Origin: Gammaproteobacteria bacterium (ex Lamellibrachia satsuma)
GTDB taxonomy: Bacteria > Pseudomonadota > Gammaproteobacteria > Chromatiales > Chromatiaceae
NCBI GenBank assembly: GCA_019623805.1
Contig: CP053680.1
Coordinates: 62,001 to 126,000, forward strand
Direction: 5' to 3'
DNA length: 64,000 bases
The position numbers and the translations under genes were made by a program. The notes beneath the pieces are model-generated. The model had not been told where the DNA came from. It worked only from the letters and a program-made list of their open reading frames with translations, and ran no database searches. Shown here in pieces: positions 52,836-62,389 of the stretch (positions within the stretch are counted from its first letter, which is position 1; the number at the start of each line of letters is the position of its first letter).

Positions 52836-53207
52836 CTAATGGGTACTGCCAAAGGATGGATCGTTTGCATCACCAGGCACCTGTATACCGGCAATATGGC
52901 TGGCCTGGTTAACCGGGCCACCGGGAAACAGTTGATAGAGCCATTTTTTCCCACCATCCTCTGCAAACTCTTCCACCAACGCCTTTGTGATCTCCCGCGC
53001 CTTGGCTTTCTCCCCTCGTCCGCGATAGTAATCACGTACGAAGAGGACAACATCCCAATGATCATTACTCAATGCGATACCCAGTTCCTGGGCTCTTGCA
53101 ACCGCCGCATCTTCTGACCAGGGAGCCAATTCCAACAGGTTGCCGTCCGGGTCATTCTGATTCGAGGCAGGGCTACGTATGTGCTGCAGTATATCCGACA
53201 TGCTCAT
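52836..53207 (-). CDS. DsrC/TusE-family protein lacking both active cysteines
   Basis: A 123-residue protein with the DsrC fold signature: NDHWDVVLFVRDYY in the middle and KKWLYQLFPGGPVNQASHIAGI near the end. In DsrC and TusE the tail carries one or two conserved cysteines that pass sulfur. Here the tail reads IQVPGDANDPSFGSTH, and the whole protein has no cysteine. It therefore cannot carry a persulfide or trisulfide. Cysteine-free DsrC relatives are known in sulfur-metabolising bacteria and are thought to regulate. Its presence supports a sulfur-oxidising lifestyle. No dsr or tus gene is adjacent. Confidence 0.88.
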   Translation of the reverse strand: MSMSDILQHIRSPASNQNDPDGNLLELAPWSEDAAVARAQELGIALSNDHWDVVLFVRDYYRGRGEKAKAREITKALVEEFAEDGGKKWLYQLFPGGPVNQASHIAGIQVPGDANDPSFGSTH

Positions 53208-53331
53208 CTCCTCCTTTGGTGTTATGAAAGGAAGTATAGATCAGCACCTGTCCATGACAGCCAGCAGTTACCCTGCTATAAGCAGGGCAATTATTTCTGC
53301 AGCTCAAAATCGATGGCGTGTTGGATTCGTT

Positions 53332-53355
53332 GGCATGATCAAGCGCAGCGGATCA
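53332..53355. repeat. Dispersed repeat, family R3 (reverse copy)
   Basis: GGCATGATCAAGCGCAGCGG followed by ATCA, the reverse complement of the core at 9208-9234. It adjoins a family R2 copy. Confidence 0.6.
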
Positions 53356-53363
53356 TGTGTAGT

Positions 53364-53420
53364 GTGCGCCGGTCGCACCATGATTACGGCTTGTTTTGGT
53401 GCGCATGGCACACCCTATAC
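53364..53420. repeat. Dispersed repeat, family R2
   Basis: Two half-copies, GTGCGCCGGTCGCACCATGA and TTTGGTGCGCATGGCACACC, face each other across a short spacer. They are related to 10549-10579. With the R3 copy before it, it fills the 261-bp gap between the DsrC-like gene and the RND operon; no gene is seen there. Confidence 0.55.
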
Positions 53421-53468
53421 ACATCCTATTTTTATTTGTTGAAGGCGCACTTGCCACACAAGGACGCA

Positions 53469-56400
53469 TCAAGCATCCTTGGAATAAGGCACCCGGAAGA
53501 AAACCGCATACAGAACCGGGACAAAGAGCAGTGTCAGCAGCGTCGCAAAACCCAGTCCCGCCATGATGGTAATCGACATGTTGACGAAGAAGACATCAGA
53601 GAGCAGCGGGATCAATCCTAAAATCGTGGTAGTAGCCGCCATCAATACTGGGCGCAACCGACTTACCGTTGCATCCAGAATCGCCGCCAAATGCTCTTTG
53701 CCATCATCGATCTGCTGGTCGATCTCATCAATCAGCACAATGGCATTTTTGATCAACAGGCCGATGAGACTCAATGCACCGAGCAGAGACATGAAGTCAA
53801 AGGCACCGTCGAAGCCAAGCAGTCCGGCTGTAATGCCGACAATGGCCAGAGGCACGGTCAACCAGATGATCAACGGCTGACGCACCTTGGCAAACAGCAG
53901 GATACTGACCAGAATCATCACGATAAAACCTGCCGGCAGCACTTTGGAGAGTCCCGCCTGGGCATTGCTGGAGTCTTCATATTCACCACCCCAGGAGAGT
54001 TCGTAACCCGACGGCAATTCAATCGCTTCGATCTTCGTCCGCAGACGGTTGAACAGCGGCGTCGCCAATTCACCCGTTGGATTACAGGCCGCAATGATGG
54101 TCTGAATCCGGTTGCGCCCCCGGATTACTGTGTTCTCAAAAACAGTCTCGAATCCATTCACGACCTGTGCCACAGGCACCGCCTTCTGCAACGCTGGACT
54201 CCAGACCCGGATGTCCTGAATATTGGCCACATCCGCACGCTCATCAGCCGGTGGTCGAAGCTTGATCGGCAACATCCGGATACCGTCCCGATAGACACCC
54301 ACACTTTTACCTTCAAACGCAGATTTTAGTGCAATGGCAAGGTCATGGCGGGTGATGCCCAACTGCCGACCCACTTTTTCATTGAAGAGCGGACGGATGA
54401 GCTCCACCGGCTGGCGCCAATCGTCGTTGATCTCCTTGGCCTCCGCATCCTGCCGCATGATAGCCTTGGCCTGTTCGGCCAAGTCACGCAGGACTGCCGC
54501 ATCCGCTCCGTGGAAACGCGCCTCGATTTTGCCGTCCCTGCCAGGGCCGATGCGGAAGGGTTTGATAATGGGATCGAGCTGAGGAAAATTGTCGCGCATA
54601 TAGGCTGTGACAGCCGGCCAGACTTGGGAGATCTGCTCCAGTTCTTCTGTCTGCACGATGATCTGGGCATAGGCCGGACTTGCCTCTTTGGGCTCGTAGG
54701 TCAACGCAAACCGGGCATCGCCCCCACCCACCAGCGTGGTTGTCTTGACGACACCTGCCTGACTGCGAAGAAATTCAGCTATCTTCAGGGCATCATCGCG
54801 AGTCTCCCGAATATCGGTTCCCTCAGGTTCCCAGACATCGACAAAAAACATCGGTGTATTGGCACTGGGAAAAAAAGCGTTTTTGATATAGCCGAACCCC
54901 AGCACGGCACTCACAAATAGGCCGATCACGACAATAATCGCCAGCCATCGCGCCTTGATGACCGCCTTCAGAAGGTTTCTGAAGAGCTTGAAGAAACCTT
55001 TATCATAAGGATTGTCCGCAGCACCATCTCCACCTTTTTTCGGACGCATGAAGAGGGCGCACAAGAGCGGCGTCGTACTGATTGCCGTAACCCAGGAGAG
55101 CGTCAGGGAGATCAGAATCACGTAAAAAAGGGAACTGGCAAATTCACCGGTGTTATCGCTGGAGAGGCCTATCGCGGAAAATGCAAGAATACCGATAATG
55201 GTGCCGCCCAACAGCGCCCAGATAGTCTTTCCCACCGCTTCTTTAGCCGATTGGGTAGCCGACATACCCGACTGAATGCGAACCAGCATACCCTCCGCCA
55301 CCACAATAGCATTATCCACCAACATACCCAGCGCGATAACCAGTGCACCCAGTGAGATTCTCTGCAGTTCGATACCGTACAACTCCATCACAAGCAGCGT
55401 GCCCGCAACGGTGATCAGAAGTACTGCTCCAATTATCAGCCCCGATGTCAGTCCCATGAAAAGCAGCAGGACTGCAATCACTATGCCGATTGCCTGGCCC
55501 ACACTGACGATAAAACCGTTGACGGAATTGTTAACTTCGGTGGGCTGATCATAGATAATATTCAGATCCATGCCGACAGGAATAATCGATTGCAGCTCAT
55601 GGAAGCGTTGCACCAGCGTCTCACCCACCGCAACGACATTTTCGCCACCGCGCATGGAGATACCCATGGTGAGCGCAGGCTTTCCATTGAAATAGATCAG
55701 TTTACCGGGGACTTCCTCGTAGGCACGATGTATAGAGGCGATATCCTTCAGATAGATCAGTTTCCTGTTATCCGAGCTGATGAGCAGATCGCCGATCGCC
55801 TGCACTGAGTCAAACTCACCCGTCGGATGGATGCGAATATAGTCGGGACCCACCCGCACCTTGCCCGCATCCTCGACCACATTCTGGGACTGCAGGACAT
55901 TGCCGATCTGTTCCAGGGAGATACCCAATTCACCCATACGGGTGCGGGAGATCTCCACATAGACCACTTCCGGCTGCTCACCGCCGATGACGATCTTTTT
56001 GACTCCCTCCACCAGCACAAGCTGTTTCTTGAGATCATCCGCCACGTCCTTGAGGTCGCGATAGGTATAACCCTCTCCCTGCAGGGCAAGGTAGATACCA
56101 TAGACATCACCGAAATCATCGACGATGATCGGACCCTGGACCCCCGGCGGAAGTTTGTGTTTCATGTCGGCGATCTTGCGCCGCAGCTCATCGTAGATGT
56201 CGGGAAAATCCTTCGCCTTATACTCGTCCTTGAACTCGACATTAAGATCGGACATGCCCGGGCGCGCAATAGACATCTTGATGCGCTTCAGCTGCCCCAT
56301 CAGCTGAAGTGCCTCTTCTATATGGTAGGTCACCTCATCCTGCACCTCCTGGGCGGTGGCGCCAGGGTAGAAGGTGATGATCTTGGCCTGTTTGATGGTG

Positions 56401-56519
56401 AAGTTGGGATCTTCCAGTTTGCCCATCTTCTCGAAGCCGTAAAAGCCACCCGCCACCATGATGATGACCAGCAGCCAGGAGACGACCTTCTTCTCTATCG
56501 AATATTCACCGATGTTCAT
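53469..56519 (-). CDS. RND efflux transporter
   Basis: A 1016-residue RND pump with 12 membrane helices and two large periplasmic loops. The N-terminus (NIGEYSIEKKVVSWLLVIIM) and the relay motif ALGMLVDNAIVVAEG, with a single Asp followed by Asn, differ from the other RND gene at 12361, which has two Asp. This subtype is common among pumps of uncertain substrate. It lies 31 bp downstream of its adaptor gene. No outer-membrane channel or regulator gene is adjacent. Confidence 0.9.
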   Translation of the reverse strand: MNIGEYSIEKKVVSWLLVIIMVAGGFYGFEKMGKLEDPNFTIKQAKIITFYPGATAQEVQDEVTYHIEEALQLMGQLKRIKMSIARPGMSDLNVEFKDEYKAKDFPDIYDELRRKIADMKHKLPPGVQGPIIVDDFGDVYGIYLALQGEGYTYRDLKDVADDLKKQLVLVEGVKKIVIGGEQPEVVYVEISRTRMGELGISLEQIGNVLQSQNVVEDAGKVRVGPDYIRIHPTGEFDSVQAIGDLLISSDNRKLIYLKDIASIHRAYEEVPGKLIYFNGKPALTMGISMRGGENVVAVGETLVQRFHELQSIIPVGMDLNIIYDQPTEVNNSVNGFIVSVGQAIGIVIAVLLLFMGLTSGLIIGAVLLITVAGTLLVMELYGIELQRISLGALVIALGMLVDNAIVVAEGMLVRIQSGMSATQSAKEAVGKTIWALLGGTIIGILAFSAIGLSSDNTGEFASSLFYVILISLTLSWVTAISTTPLLCALFMRPKKGGDGAADNPYDKGFFKLFRNLLKAVIKARWLAIIVVIGLFVSAVLGFGYIKNAFFPSANTPMFFVDVWEPEGTDIRETRDDALKIAEFLRSQAGVVKTTTLVGGGDARFALTYEPKEASPAYAQIIVQTEELEQISQVWPAVTAYMRDNFPQLDPIIKPFRIGPGRDGKIEARFHGADAAVLRDLAEQAKAIMRQDAEAKEINDDWRQPVELIRPLFNEKVGRQLGITRHDLAIALKSAFEGKSVGVYRDGIRMLPIKLRPPADERADVANIQDIRVWSPALQKAVPVAQVVNGFETVFENTVIRGRNRIQTIIAACNPTGELATPLFNRLRTKIEAIELPSGYELSWGGEYEDSSNAQAGLSKVLPAGFIVMILVSILLFAKVRQPLIIWLTVPLAIVGITAGLLGFDGAFDFMSLLGALSLIGLLIKNAIVLIDEIDQQIDDGKEHLAAILDATVSRLRPVLMAATTTILGLIPLLSDVFFVNMSITIMAGLGFATLLTLLFVPVLYAVFFRVPYSKDA

Positions 56520-56550
56520 TGCTGATTCCTGTCAGTCCGTGGGGCCGCTG

Positions 56551-57708
56551 CTACTGTTTGTCCATGACGGGAATATCCTCCGCCCTGGGCTCAGCCTGCT
56601 CGGTCTGTTTCATCAGCGTCACATTCATGTTTTCGGCAAGATAGGCGGAACCGGCTGTGACAATCCGCATCCCCGGTTCTATGCCTTCCGTCACTTCGAT
56701 CGAGGCACCCTTCATACGTCCCAGCGATACCTTCCGCGCCGCTACCGTCATCGAGGCCTCATCCACAACCCAGACCCTGGAATCGAGCTTGCCATTAGCG
56801 GAAACCGCCTTGACGGGCACGAAGTGGACCACTCTCTCTTCCAGTGCCCTGGAAAGATCGGCAGTAACATTGGCCGTCATGCCCGGCAATACCACCAGTC
56901 CGGCCGGTGCCGGCATAGTGTAAGTCACCTGAAAAGTCTGGGTTTTTGCATCCGCCTTGGTAGCGATTTCCTTAAATACCAGATCGAAGCGTTTATCCGG
57001 CACCGTATCGAAAGCGGCCCAGACAGATACCTTGCCACCCTTCTCTGCATCTGTTTTGGCAGGGGTAAGTCGCAAGATCAGGTTTTCCGGCACGTCGAAC
57101 TTGACCTCCAGTTGAGTATTATCCATCAGGGAAAAGACTGTCTGTTTGGCCTGCACCTCCTCAAACTGCTGTATATAACGTCTGGCGACGCTGCCATCAA
57201 AAGGCGCCTTCAACTGCGTGTAGCGCAGATCAAGTCGGGCTTTTTCCAGAGCAGCCGAGGCGCTTTTGAATGACGCTTCAATCTTATCGTAGTCGCGCCG
57301 GGAAATATGTCCCTTGTCCACCAGATCCTTGGCACGATCGAAATCTTTTTTCGTATTGTCATAAGTCGCTTGGCGATCCTTCACGACCACTTGATAGTCC
57401 GTGGCATCGAGTTTCGCCAGCAGTTGTCCCTTCTTGACCTGCTCGCCCTCTGTAACCTCCAGCTTGACCACTTTACCGGGCACCCGAAACGAGAGTTCCG
57501 CCTTGTGTTCCGCATCGATCCGCCCGGGAAAGTTTCGCACCCCCCCCTGTGCCGGTGCCGCCACTAACATTGACTTGACCGGCCGTGCGGTTACCTCTGC
57601 CGGAGGGGGCTCCTTCTCCGCGCAAGCAGATAGAGAGATCAACGTAACCGCAGCAAGCAAGGTTACAGGCAATCGCAGCGTATTTTTTTTCATCTTATTG
57701 ATGTCCAT
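56551..57708 (-). CDS. RND efflux adaptor lipoprotein
   Basis: A 385-residue membrane fusion protein with a lipoprotein signal (SLSAC, Cys29 from the ATG at 57708; a start at 57693 is also possible). Half-lipoyl motifs LEVTEGEQVKKGQLLAKLDATD and LKAPFDGSVARRY flank a helical hairpin (about 85-155). Beta-barrel and membrane-proximal domains follow. It is the first gene of a two-gene efflux operon with the RND pump. The in-frame codons upstream of 57708 lack signal-peptide features. Confidence 0.88.
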   Translation of the reverse strand: MDINKMKKNTLRLPVTLLAAVTLISLSACAEKEPPPAEVTARPVKSMLVAAPAQGGVRNFPGRIDAEHKAELSFRVPGKVVKLEVTEGEQVKKGQLLAKLDATDYQVVVKDRQATYDNTKKDFDRAKDLVDKGHISRRDYDKIEASFKSASAALEKARLDLRYTQLKAPFDGSVARRYIQQFEEVQAKQTVFSLMDNTQLEVKFDVPENLILRLTPAKTDAEKGGKVSVWAAFDTVPDKRFDLVFKEIATKADAKTQTFQVTYTMPAPAGLVVLPGMTANVTADLSRALEERVVHFVPVKAVSANGKLDSRVWVVDEASMTVAARKVSLGRMKGASIEVTEGIEPGMRIVTAGSAYLAENMNVTLMKQTEQAEPRAEDIPVMDKQ

Positions 57709-58012
57709 ATTTATTGCGTAATAACTGGCGGTGGGATAATAAATCTTAGCATATACCACAATTCATACCGGTGCAGCGGTAATCCCCCACCCTCTGCTGT
57801 TCAGAATGATGCAGACAAATGTCTGTCAGCAACAAAACAGAAACTGGCGTGGAATCGGAAAACCGTTCCCCAGGTTGGGATTTCTATTACTCAGATTAAG
57901 GTTTTCTGGGTTAATCCCTGTCATTCAGTGAACTAGATTCCATTTTCGCATGAAGAAATCGCACGACTTTCCGATAATGAGAAACAAGGTCAATTTTGGA
58001 GTCAGTAGCGTA

Positions 58013-58435
58013 ATGGGTATTGATAGAATCAGTCGATGTAATGGCACAGGATCCACAATGCTGCTGATGGCAGCTGCAGTATTTCTTTTTTTGTTCGTTG
58101 CCGGTGTCCCGGCTTTTAGTCAGCTGAACGAAAATGAAACCACGGCTAAAGAGGCCGGTTCCATGACAGACCACCTTCAGTTCGCACATCAGGAAGCGAT
58201 TCGCCGTGGGCTTCCTGTCACTGTCTGCGCATCGGGCGACGGGGAAACCTGTAACGATACGGGAAACTGGGAAGAGGGCTGCATCGTCTTCATCGAAGTG
58301 GATGGCGCACAAGGCGATCTCGGCAGCAGCGACATTGTGTTGAGCAGGTTCCTCAACAGTGGAGATCATCTGGGCTTGCAGAGCAACCTCGATTACATCC
58401 AATATCAGGCCGACGGAAGCATTAATCTCAACTAG
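58013..58435 (+). CDS. GspH/FimT-like pseudopilin with a degenerate prepilin signal
   Basis: A 140-residue protein. The C-terminal half follows the FimT/GspH pattern: LQFAHQEAIRRGLPVTVCASGDGETC, then NWEEGCIVFIEVDG. The N-terminal hydrophobic helix is present (MLLMAAAVFLFLFVAGVPAF), but the prepilin-peptidase motif GFTLIE is not. Aligned on the conserved Pro, the place of Glu5 is a Met in G-TGSTM. The protein may not be processed or assembled in the normal way. The start at 58013 has GGAG upstream; an ATG at 57950 is in frame. No other pilus gene is near. Confidence 0.7.
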   Translation: MGIDRISRCNGTGSTMLLMAAAVFLFLFVAGVPAFSQLNENETTAKEAGSMTDHLQFAHQEAIRRGLPVTVCASGDGETCNDTGNWEEGCIVFIEVDGAQGDLGSSDIVLSRFLNSGDHLGLQSNLDYIQYQADGSINLN

Positions 58436-58458
58436 CAATTGCCGCAGAATACTACGCC

Positions 58459-58490
58459 TGTCGGGTTACGCTGCGCTGGCCCGACCTACC
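58459..58490. repeat. Palindromic dispersed repeat, family R4
   Basis: TGTCGGGTTACGCTGCGCTG followed by GCCCGACCTACC, related to 45077-45112. It lies between the convergent FimT-like and pgl genes, where it could act as a hairpin in both transcripts. Confidence 0.6.
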
Positions 58491-58522
58491 CATCTGGCTC
58501 AAGAAACATTCTCCAAAAGACG

Positions 58523-59194
58523 CTAGTCAGAAAGAGCCAATGCAGCTGCCCTATCCATCAACCAGGTAGCTTCGTCGGCCAGGGTAGCCGGTACATCACC
58601 AACTTCAAGCGCCCGCCGCACCGCATCAGCTTTACCGTCACCCTCCACCATCATCAAAGTCTGTTTTGCCGACCTGACAACGGCAGGGGAAATGGTCAAG
58701 CGTTGCGGTGGCGGTTTACTGCCGACCACCGGAATGATCCGCCGCTGCCACTCTTCCAGCGAATCCGAATCGGGAAACAGAGAGGCCGTATGTCCATCCT
58801 CTCCCAAGCCCAACAGCAGGATGTCGATCTGTTCCGGCAGAATCGCCTCGTATGCTTCGGCAGCGGTTTCAGGATCATCCTCGCCATGCATGCGATGTAG
58901 TATCAGGTCATCCGGCAGGCCATGGGGAAAGAGTGCCTCAACCGCCATACGATAGTTGCTTGCCTCATGGGTTGGGGGCACACAGCGTTCATCGCCGAAG
59001 AAGATCGTTATCTTCTCCCAGGGAATCTCCTGCTGAGAAAGTTTTCGATAAACCGGCAGCGGTGTTCCACCCCCTGCCAGCATCAGATGACAACGTTCGT
59101 TATGCTGTAACACGGTTTGAATGGTATCCAGAATCCACTGTGATGCAGTAAGAACAAAACGCGCACCGTCAACAATGATTCTCTCTCCCGCCAC
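58523..59194 (-). CDS. pgl: 6-phosphogluconolactonase
   Basis: Pgl hydrolyses 6-phosphogluconolactone in the oxidative pentose phosphate pathway. The 223-residue protein has the NagB/Pgl-type motifs MLAGGGTPLPVYRKL, FFGDERCVPPTHEASNYRM and LLLGLGEDGHTASLFPDS. It starts at a GTG (59194) on the base after the zwf stop, so the two are cotranscribed and coupled. The last enzyme of the route is at the other end of the window. Confidence 0.94.
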   Translation of the reverse strand: MAGERIIVDGARFVLTASQWILDTIQTVLQHNERCHLMLAGGGTPLPVYRKLSQQEIPWEKITIFFGDERCVPPTHEASNYRMAVEALFPHGLPDDLILHRMHGEDDPETAAEAYEAILPEQIDILLLGLGEDGHTASLFPDSDSLEEWQRRIIPVVGSKPPPQRLTISPAVVRSAKQTLMMVEGDGKADAVRRALEVGDVPATLADEATWLMDRAAALALSD

Positions 59195-60724
59195 CTAAAC
59201 GATCTCCCGCCATTTTCGTTGGTATCGGTGCATAAGTTTATCGGCCTCTACTGGGCCCGCGCTGCCTTCAGCATAGAAGGCCGGATAGCGATCTGTCGCC
59301 CGTTCCCAGGCCTGCAGAATCGGTGTTACGAATCGCCAAGCATGCTCCACCTCGTCACGGCGGGCAAACAGAGTGGCATCGCCGCGCATGGCATCAAGCA
59401 GCAAGCGCTCATAGGCATCTTTGATCGGATGGTTATAGGCATCTGAGTAGCTGAAATCCATCTCCACTGTACCCACCTGCAGTGAATCCCCCGGCTGTTT
59501 ACTTATGATTTTGAGATCGATCCCCTCATCCGGCTGGATACGGATCGTCAACACATTGGAGTCGAGCGTCTGGCAGACATCGTCACGCCCGAAAAGACAG
59601 TGTGGCACAGGACGGAAAACGACAGATATCTCAGTCATCCTCGCTTTGAGATGCTTCCCGACCCGTAACATGAAGGGCACCCCCTGCCAGCGCCAATTGT
59701 CGATAAAACACTTGAGCGCTACATAGGTGGGGGTGCGGGAATCCTTGTCGACATTATCCTCATCACGGTAACCCCGGTACTGACCAAACACGACATATTT
59801 TTCAATATCATCACCGGACATGCGACGCAGGGAACGCAGTACCTCAACCCGTTTATCACGAATATCGTCCGCCGCAAAAGAGATCGGCGTCTCCATGACA
59901 CAGAGCGACAGCACCTGCAACAGATGGCTCTGTACCATATCTCGAACCACCCCGGTCTGGTCATAGAAGCGTCCCCTTCCCTCGACACCAATCGACTCCG
60001 CCGCAGTAATCTGGATATGGTCGATATATTTTCGGTTCCAGAGAGGTTCGAAGATGGTGTTGCCGAAACGGGTCACCAGGATATTCTGCACTGTCTCCTT
60101 ACCGAGATAATGATCGATACGGTAGACCTGACTCTCATCCAGCACTTCGCCAACAATACGGTTGAGCTCCTGAGCCGAGGTCAAATCCCTGCCGTAGGGC
60201 TTCTCCATGATCACCCGTGACCAGGGGGTTTCATCACTACTATCGTAAAGCAGTCCCGTCTCCTGAAGACGATGCAGTATCTGCGGTGCCGCCGCGGGTG
60301 GTGTAGCCAGATAGAAGAGCCGGTTGCCACCTGTACCAAAACTCTGCTCCAGAACATCGATTCGTTCCCGCAATGCATTGTAGCCTTCAGGATCCTCAAA
60401 CGACCCACGCACATATTCTATGCGTTTCTCAAAGCTCTGCCAGACCAGCGGATCGACGGGCTGCGTACGGGAGTATTCCCTGACCGCGCTCTCCAATATT
60501 GCCCGAAACTCTTCACTCTTCTGCTCGGTCCGGCTGTAGCCGATGACCGCAAACTGTTCATCAATCACGCGTTCACAAAGGAGATTGTAGAGCGCTGGTA
60601 TCAGTTTACGGCGAGTCAGATCTCCAGCCGCACCGAAGATGACCAGAAGACAGGGAGTTGATCTATCCGCCTGTAGAAAAGGTTCCCCGGCCTCCGGCCG
60701 TATTGCATAGTCAACGGGTAACAC
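59195..60724 (-). CDS. zwf: Glucose-6-phosphate 1-dehydrogenase
   Basis: Zwf oxidises glucose 6-phosphate to the lactone, giving NADPH. The 509-residue protein has the nucleotide motif VIFGAAGDLTRRKLIPAL (a variant of GASGDL with Ala for Ser) and the active site YRIDHYLGKETVQN. It also has the PYGRDL and RFGNTIFEPLWN segments. It is the first gene of the zwf-pgl pair. The halogenase-family gene upstream ends 61 bp before it on the same strand, so readthrough is possible. Confidence 0.95.
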   Translation of the reverse strand: MLPVDYAIRPEAGEPFLQADRSTPCLLVIFGAAGDLTRRKLIPALYNLLCERVIDEQFAVIGYSRTEQKSEEFRAILESAVREYSRTQPVDPLVWQSFEKRIEYVRGSFEDPEGYNALRERIDVLEQSFGTGGNRLFYLATPPAAAPQILHRLQETGLLYDSSDETPWSRVIMEKPYGRDLTSAQELNRIVGEVLDESQVYRIDHYLGKETVQNILVTRFGNTIFEPLWNRKYIDHIQITAAESIGVEGRGRFYDQTGVVRDMVQSHLLQVLSLCVMETPISFAADDIRDKRVEVLRSLRRMSGDDIEKYVVFGQYRGYRDEDNVDKDSRTPTYVALKCFIDNWRWQGVPFMLRVGKHLKARMTEISVVFRPVPHCLFGRDDVCQTLDSNVLTIRIQPDEGIDLKIISKQPGDSLQVGTVEMDFSYSDAYNHPIKDAYERLLLDAMRGDATLFARRDEVEHAWRFVTPILQAWERATDRYPAFYAEGSAGPVEADKLMHRYQRKWREIV

Positions 60725-60785
60725 CGATATGTTTCCTCTATCTGATTACTCTGTAAAAGCAGACTGTTTTAAGTATGCAGGACCG

Positions 60786-62318
60786 TTACCGCCAACTCCG
60801 AATCGCTGTAAGCAGATCATAATGCGAAGGCAGTTTCTGTTTCAGCTGGCGTTTGACCTCTGCAATATGATTGGAAAAACGCATCCAGTCACTTTTTACA
60901 AGGAAACGTTCAGCCGGAAAATGGCGTCCCTCGAAATAACCTTTACCAAGCAGGACATAAATATAGTTCCAGTGGCTGAAAAGAAATTTTCCCTCGACAT
61001 CATGAGGCGACGGCATAAATGATTGCCACATCTCAAGATTTTCCCGCAGTTTATCTGGCAGATCGATATCCTCACGGGCGGCTACCCAGAAAGGCTCGGT
61101 ACGGTTGGAAGTGTAGTAGGTCATGACGATGAAAGAGAGGATCTCATTATACATCCGGTTCATGACTTCATTGAAGCGGTCTACTGTCTTCTGCTCGATG
61201 CCCTGCTCGGGATAATAGGTCAACAGCATGCGCGCCGTCATCTCGATAGTATAGATCGCGGATGCCTCCAACGGTTCCACAAAACCGGCGGAGAGACCGG
61301 TGGCGATACAGTTTTTAACCCAAGTATTGCGTACACGGCCTACCCGCATCTTGATCACAGGTGGTGTTCTTTCCCGCAGAGATTCATCGCCTATGTGTCT
61401 GATAAGTTCATCCAATGCCTCATCATCGGAGATGAAACGGCTTGAGTAAACATAACCCGTGCCCATTCTGCTGTAGAGTGGCACATCGAAAGTCCAACCC
61501 GCCTTCATCGCCGTTGCGGTGGTGCAGGGAGAAAGTCTCTTAGGATCTTCATGGGGATGCGGGATGGGGATGGCTCTGTCACACAGCAAGTGGTTACCAA
61601 ATTCGTTATAGGGCTCTTTCAACACCTGTTGCAATATACGCCCACTGAAACCGGTACAATCGATCACCAGTTTTACCGGCACACGCCCCTTCTCTTTCAG
61701 GTTAAGTGCCGTGATATAGCCGTTCTCATCCTGTTCCACGTCCACCATCTCGTCCAGGATATGCACAACCCCTCTTTTTTTCGCAATATTTGCGACCTGC
61801 CTGGAAAAGTCGTGGGCGTGCAGATGGTAGGTATAGGGTACGGGGCTCTCGTAGTCCTTTGCGCCCATCAATTTTGGACCAAGCAGGTTTTCCACCACCA
61901 TCTGAGTCGGCATGATGCTATCTACAAAACTGCTCGCACCTGGTGCGTTGCCATATTTTTGGTAGTAATAACCTGTTTCAAAACCACCGACGTATCCACC
62001 CACGTTAAAGGGATTATAGAAGGTAGTCGGCTTGCCTTTGGCATCCAGATTCCAGCCTACAAATTTTCCTGCGCATTTGAAGGTGGCATCGGAATTACGC
62101 AGGAACTCGCTCTCCTTGATACCCAGTTGCTGGAGCATGCGGGGAAAACCCGTCACCGTCCCTTCGCCAACACCGATGGTAGGAATATTTGGCGACTCAA
62201 TCAGGGTCACCTTGACCTTGGACTCACCCTTGTTCAGCATCGTGGTCAGAAACAGGCCCATCAACCAGCCTGCCGAACCGCCACCCACGATGGTGATATC
62301 ATCTATCCTCTCGTTCAT
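60786..62318 (-). CDS. Flavin-dependent tryptophan halogenase family protein
   Basis: A 510-residue protein of the flavin-dependent halogenase family. The FAD loop is at residues 12-18 (GGGSAGW). The Lys that reacts with hypohalous acid aligns with Lys81 (ATFKCAGKF) and the active-site Glu with Glu351 (FVEPLEAS). The Ser next to that Glu in PrnA is Ala352 here. The family motif WxWxIP reads WTFDVP (275-280), so its second Trp is Phe. The ATG at 62318 has GGGGA at good spacing; a longer frame to 62378 lacks a site. No natural-product genes are nearby. The fold is clear; substrate and halogenase activity are open. Confidence 0.85.
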   Translation of the reverse strand: MNERIDDITIVGGGSAGWLMGLFLTTMLNKGESKVKVTLIESPNIPTIGVGEGTVTGFPRMLQQLGIKESEFLRNSDATFKCAGKFVGWNLDAKGKPTTFYNPFNVGGYVGGFETGYYYQKYGNAPGASSFVDSIMPTQMVVENLLGPKLMGAKDYESPVPYTYHLHAHDFSRQVANIAKKRGVVHILDEMVDVEQDENGYITALNLKEKGRVPVKLVIDCTGFSGRILQQVLKEPYNEFGNHLLCDRAIPIPHPHEDPKRLSPCTTATAMKAGWTFDVPLYSRMGTGYVYSSRFISDDEALDELIRHIGDESLRERTPPVIKMRVGRVRNTWVKNCIATGLSAGFVEPLEASAIYTIEMTARMLLTYYPEQGIEQKTVDRFNEVMNRMYNEILSFIVMTYYTSNRTEPFWVAAREDIDLPDKLRENLEMWQSFMPSPHDVEGKFLFSHWNYIYVLLGKGYFEGRHFPAERFLVKSDWMRFSNHIAEVKRQLKQKLPSHYDLLTAIRSWR

Positions 62319-62389
62319 CTCTCGGTCCCCGCTTTTCTTTACCATTATGTGCTTTTGATTGATGAGTCTTAGACTCAATCAAACTCAGG

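Noticed and set aside
61551..62372. A 273-codon open frame antisense to the halogenase-family gene
   Set aside because: Shadow frame; no domain or ribosome site.
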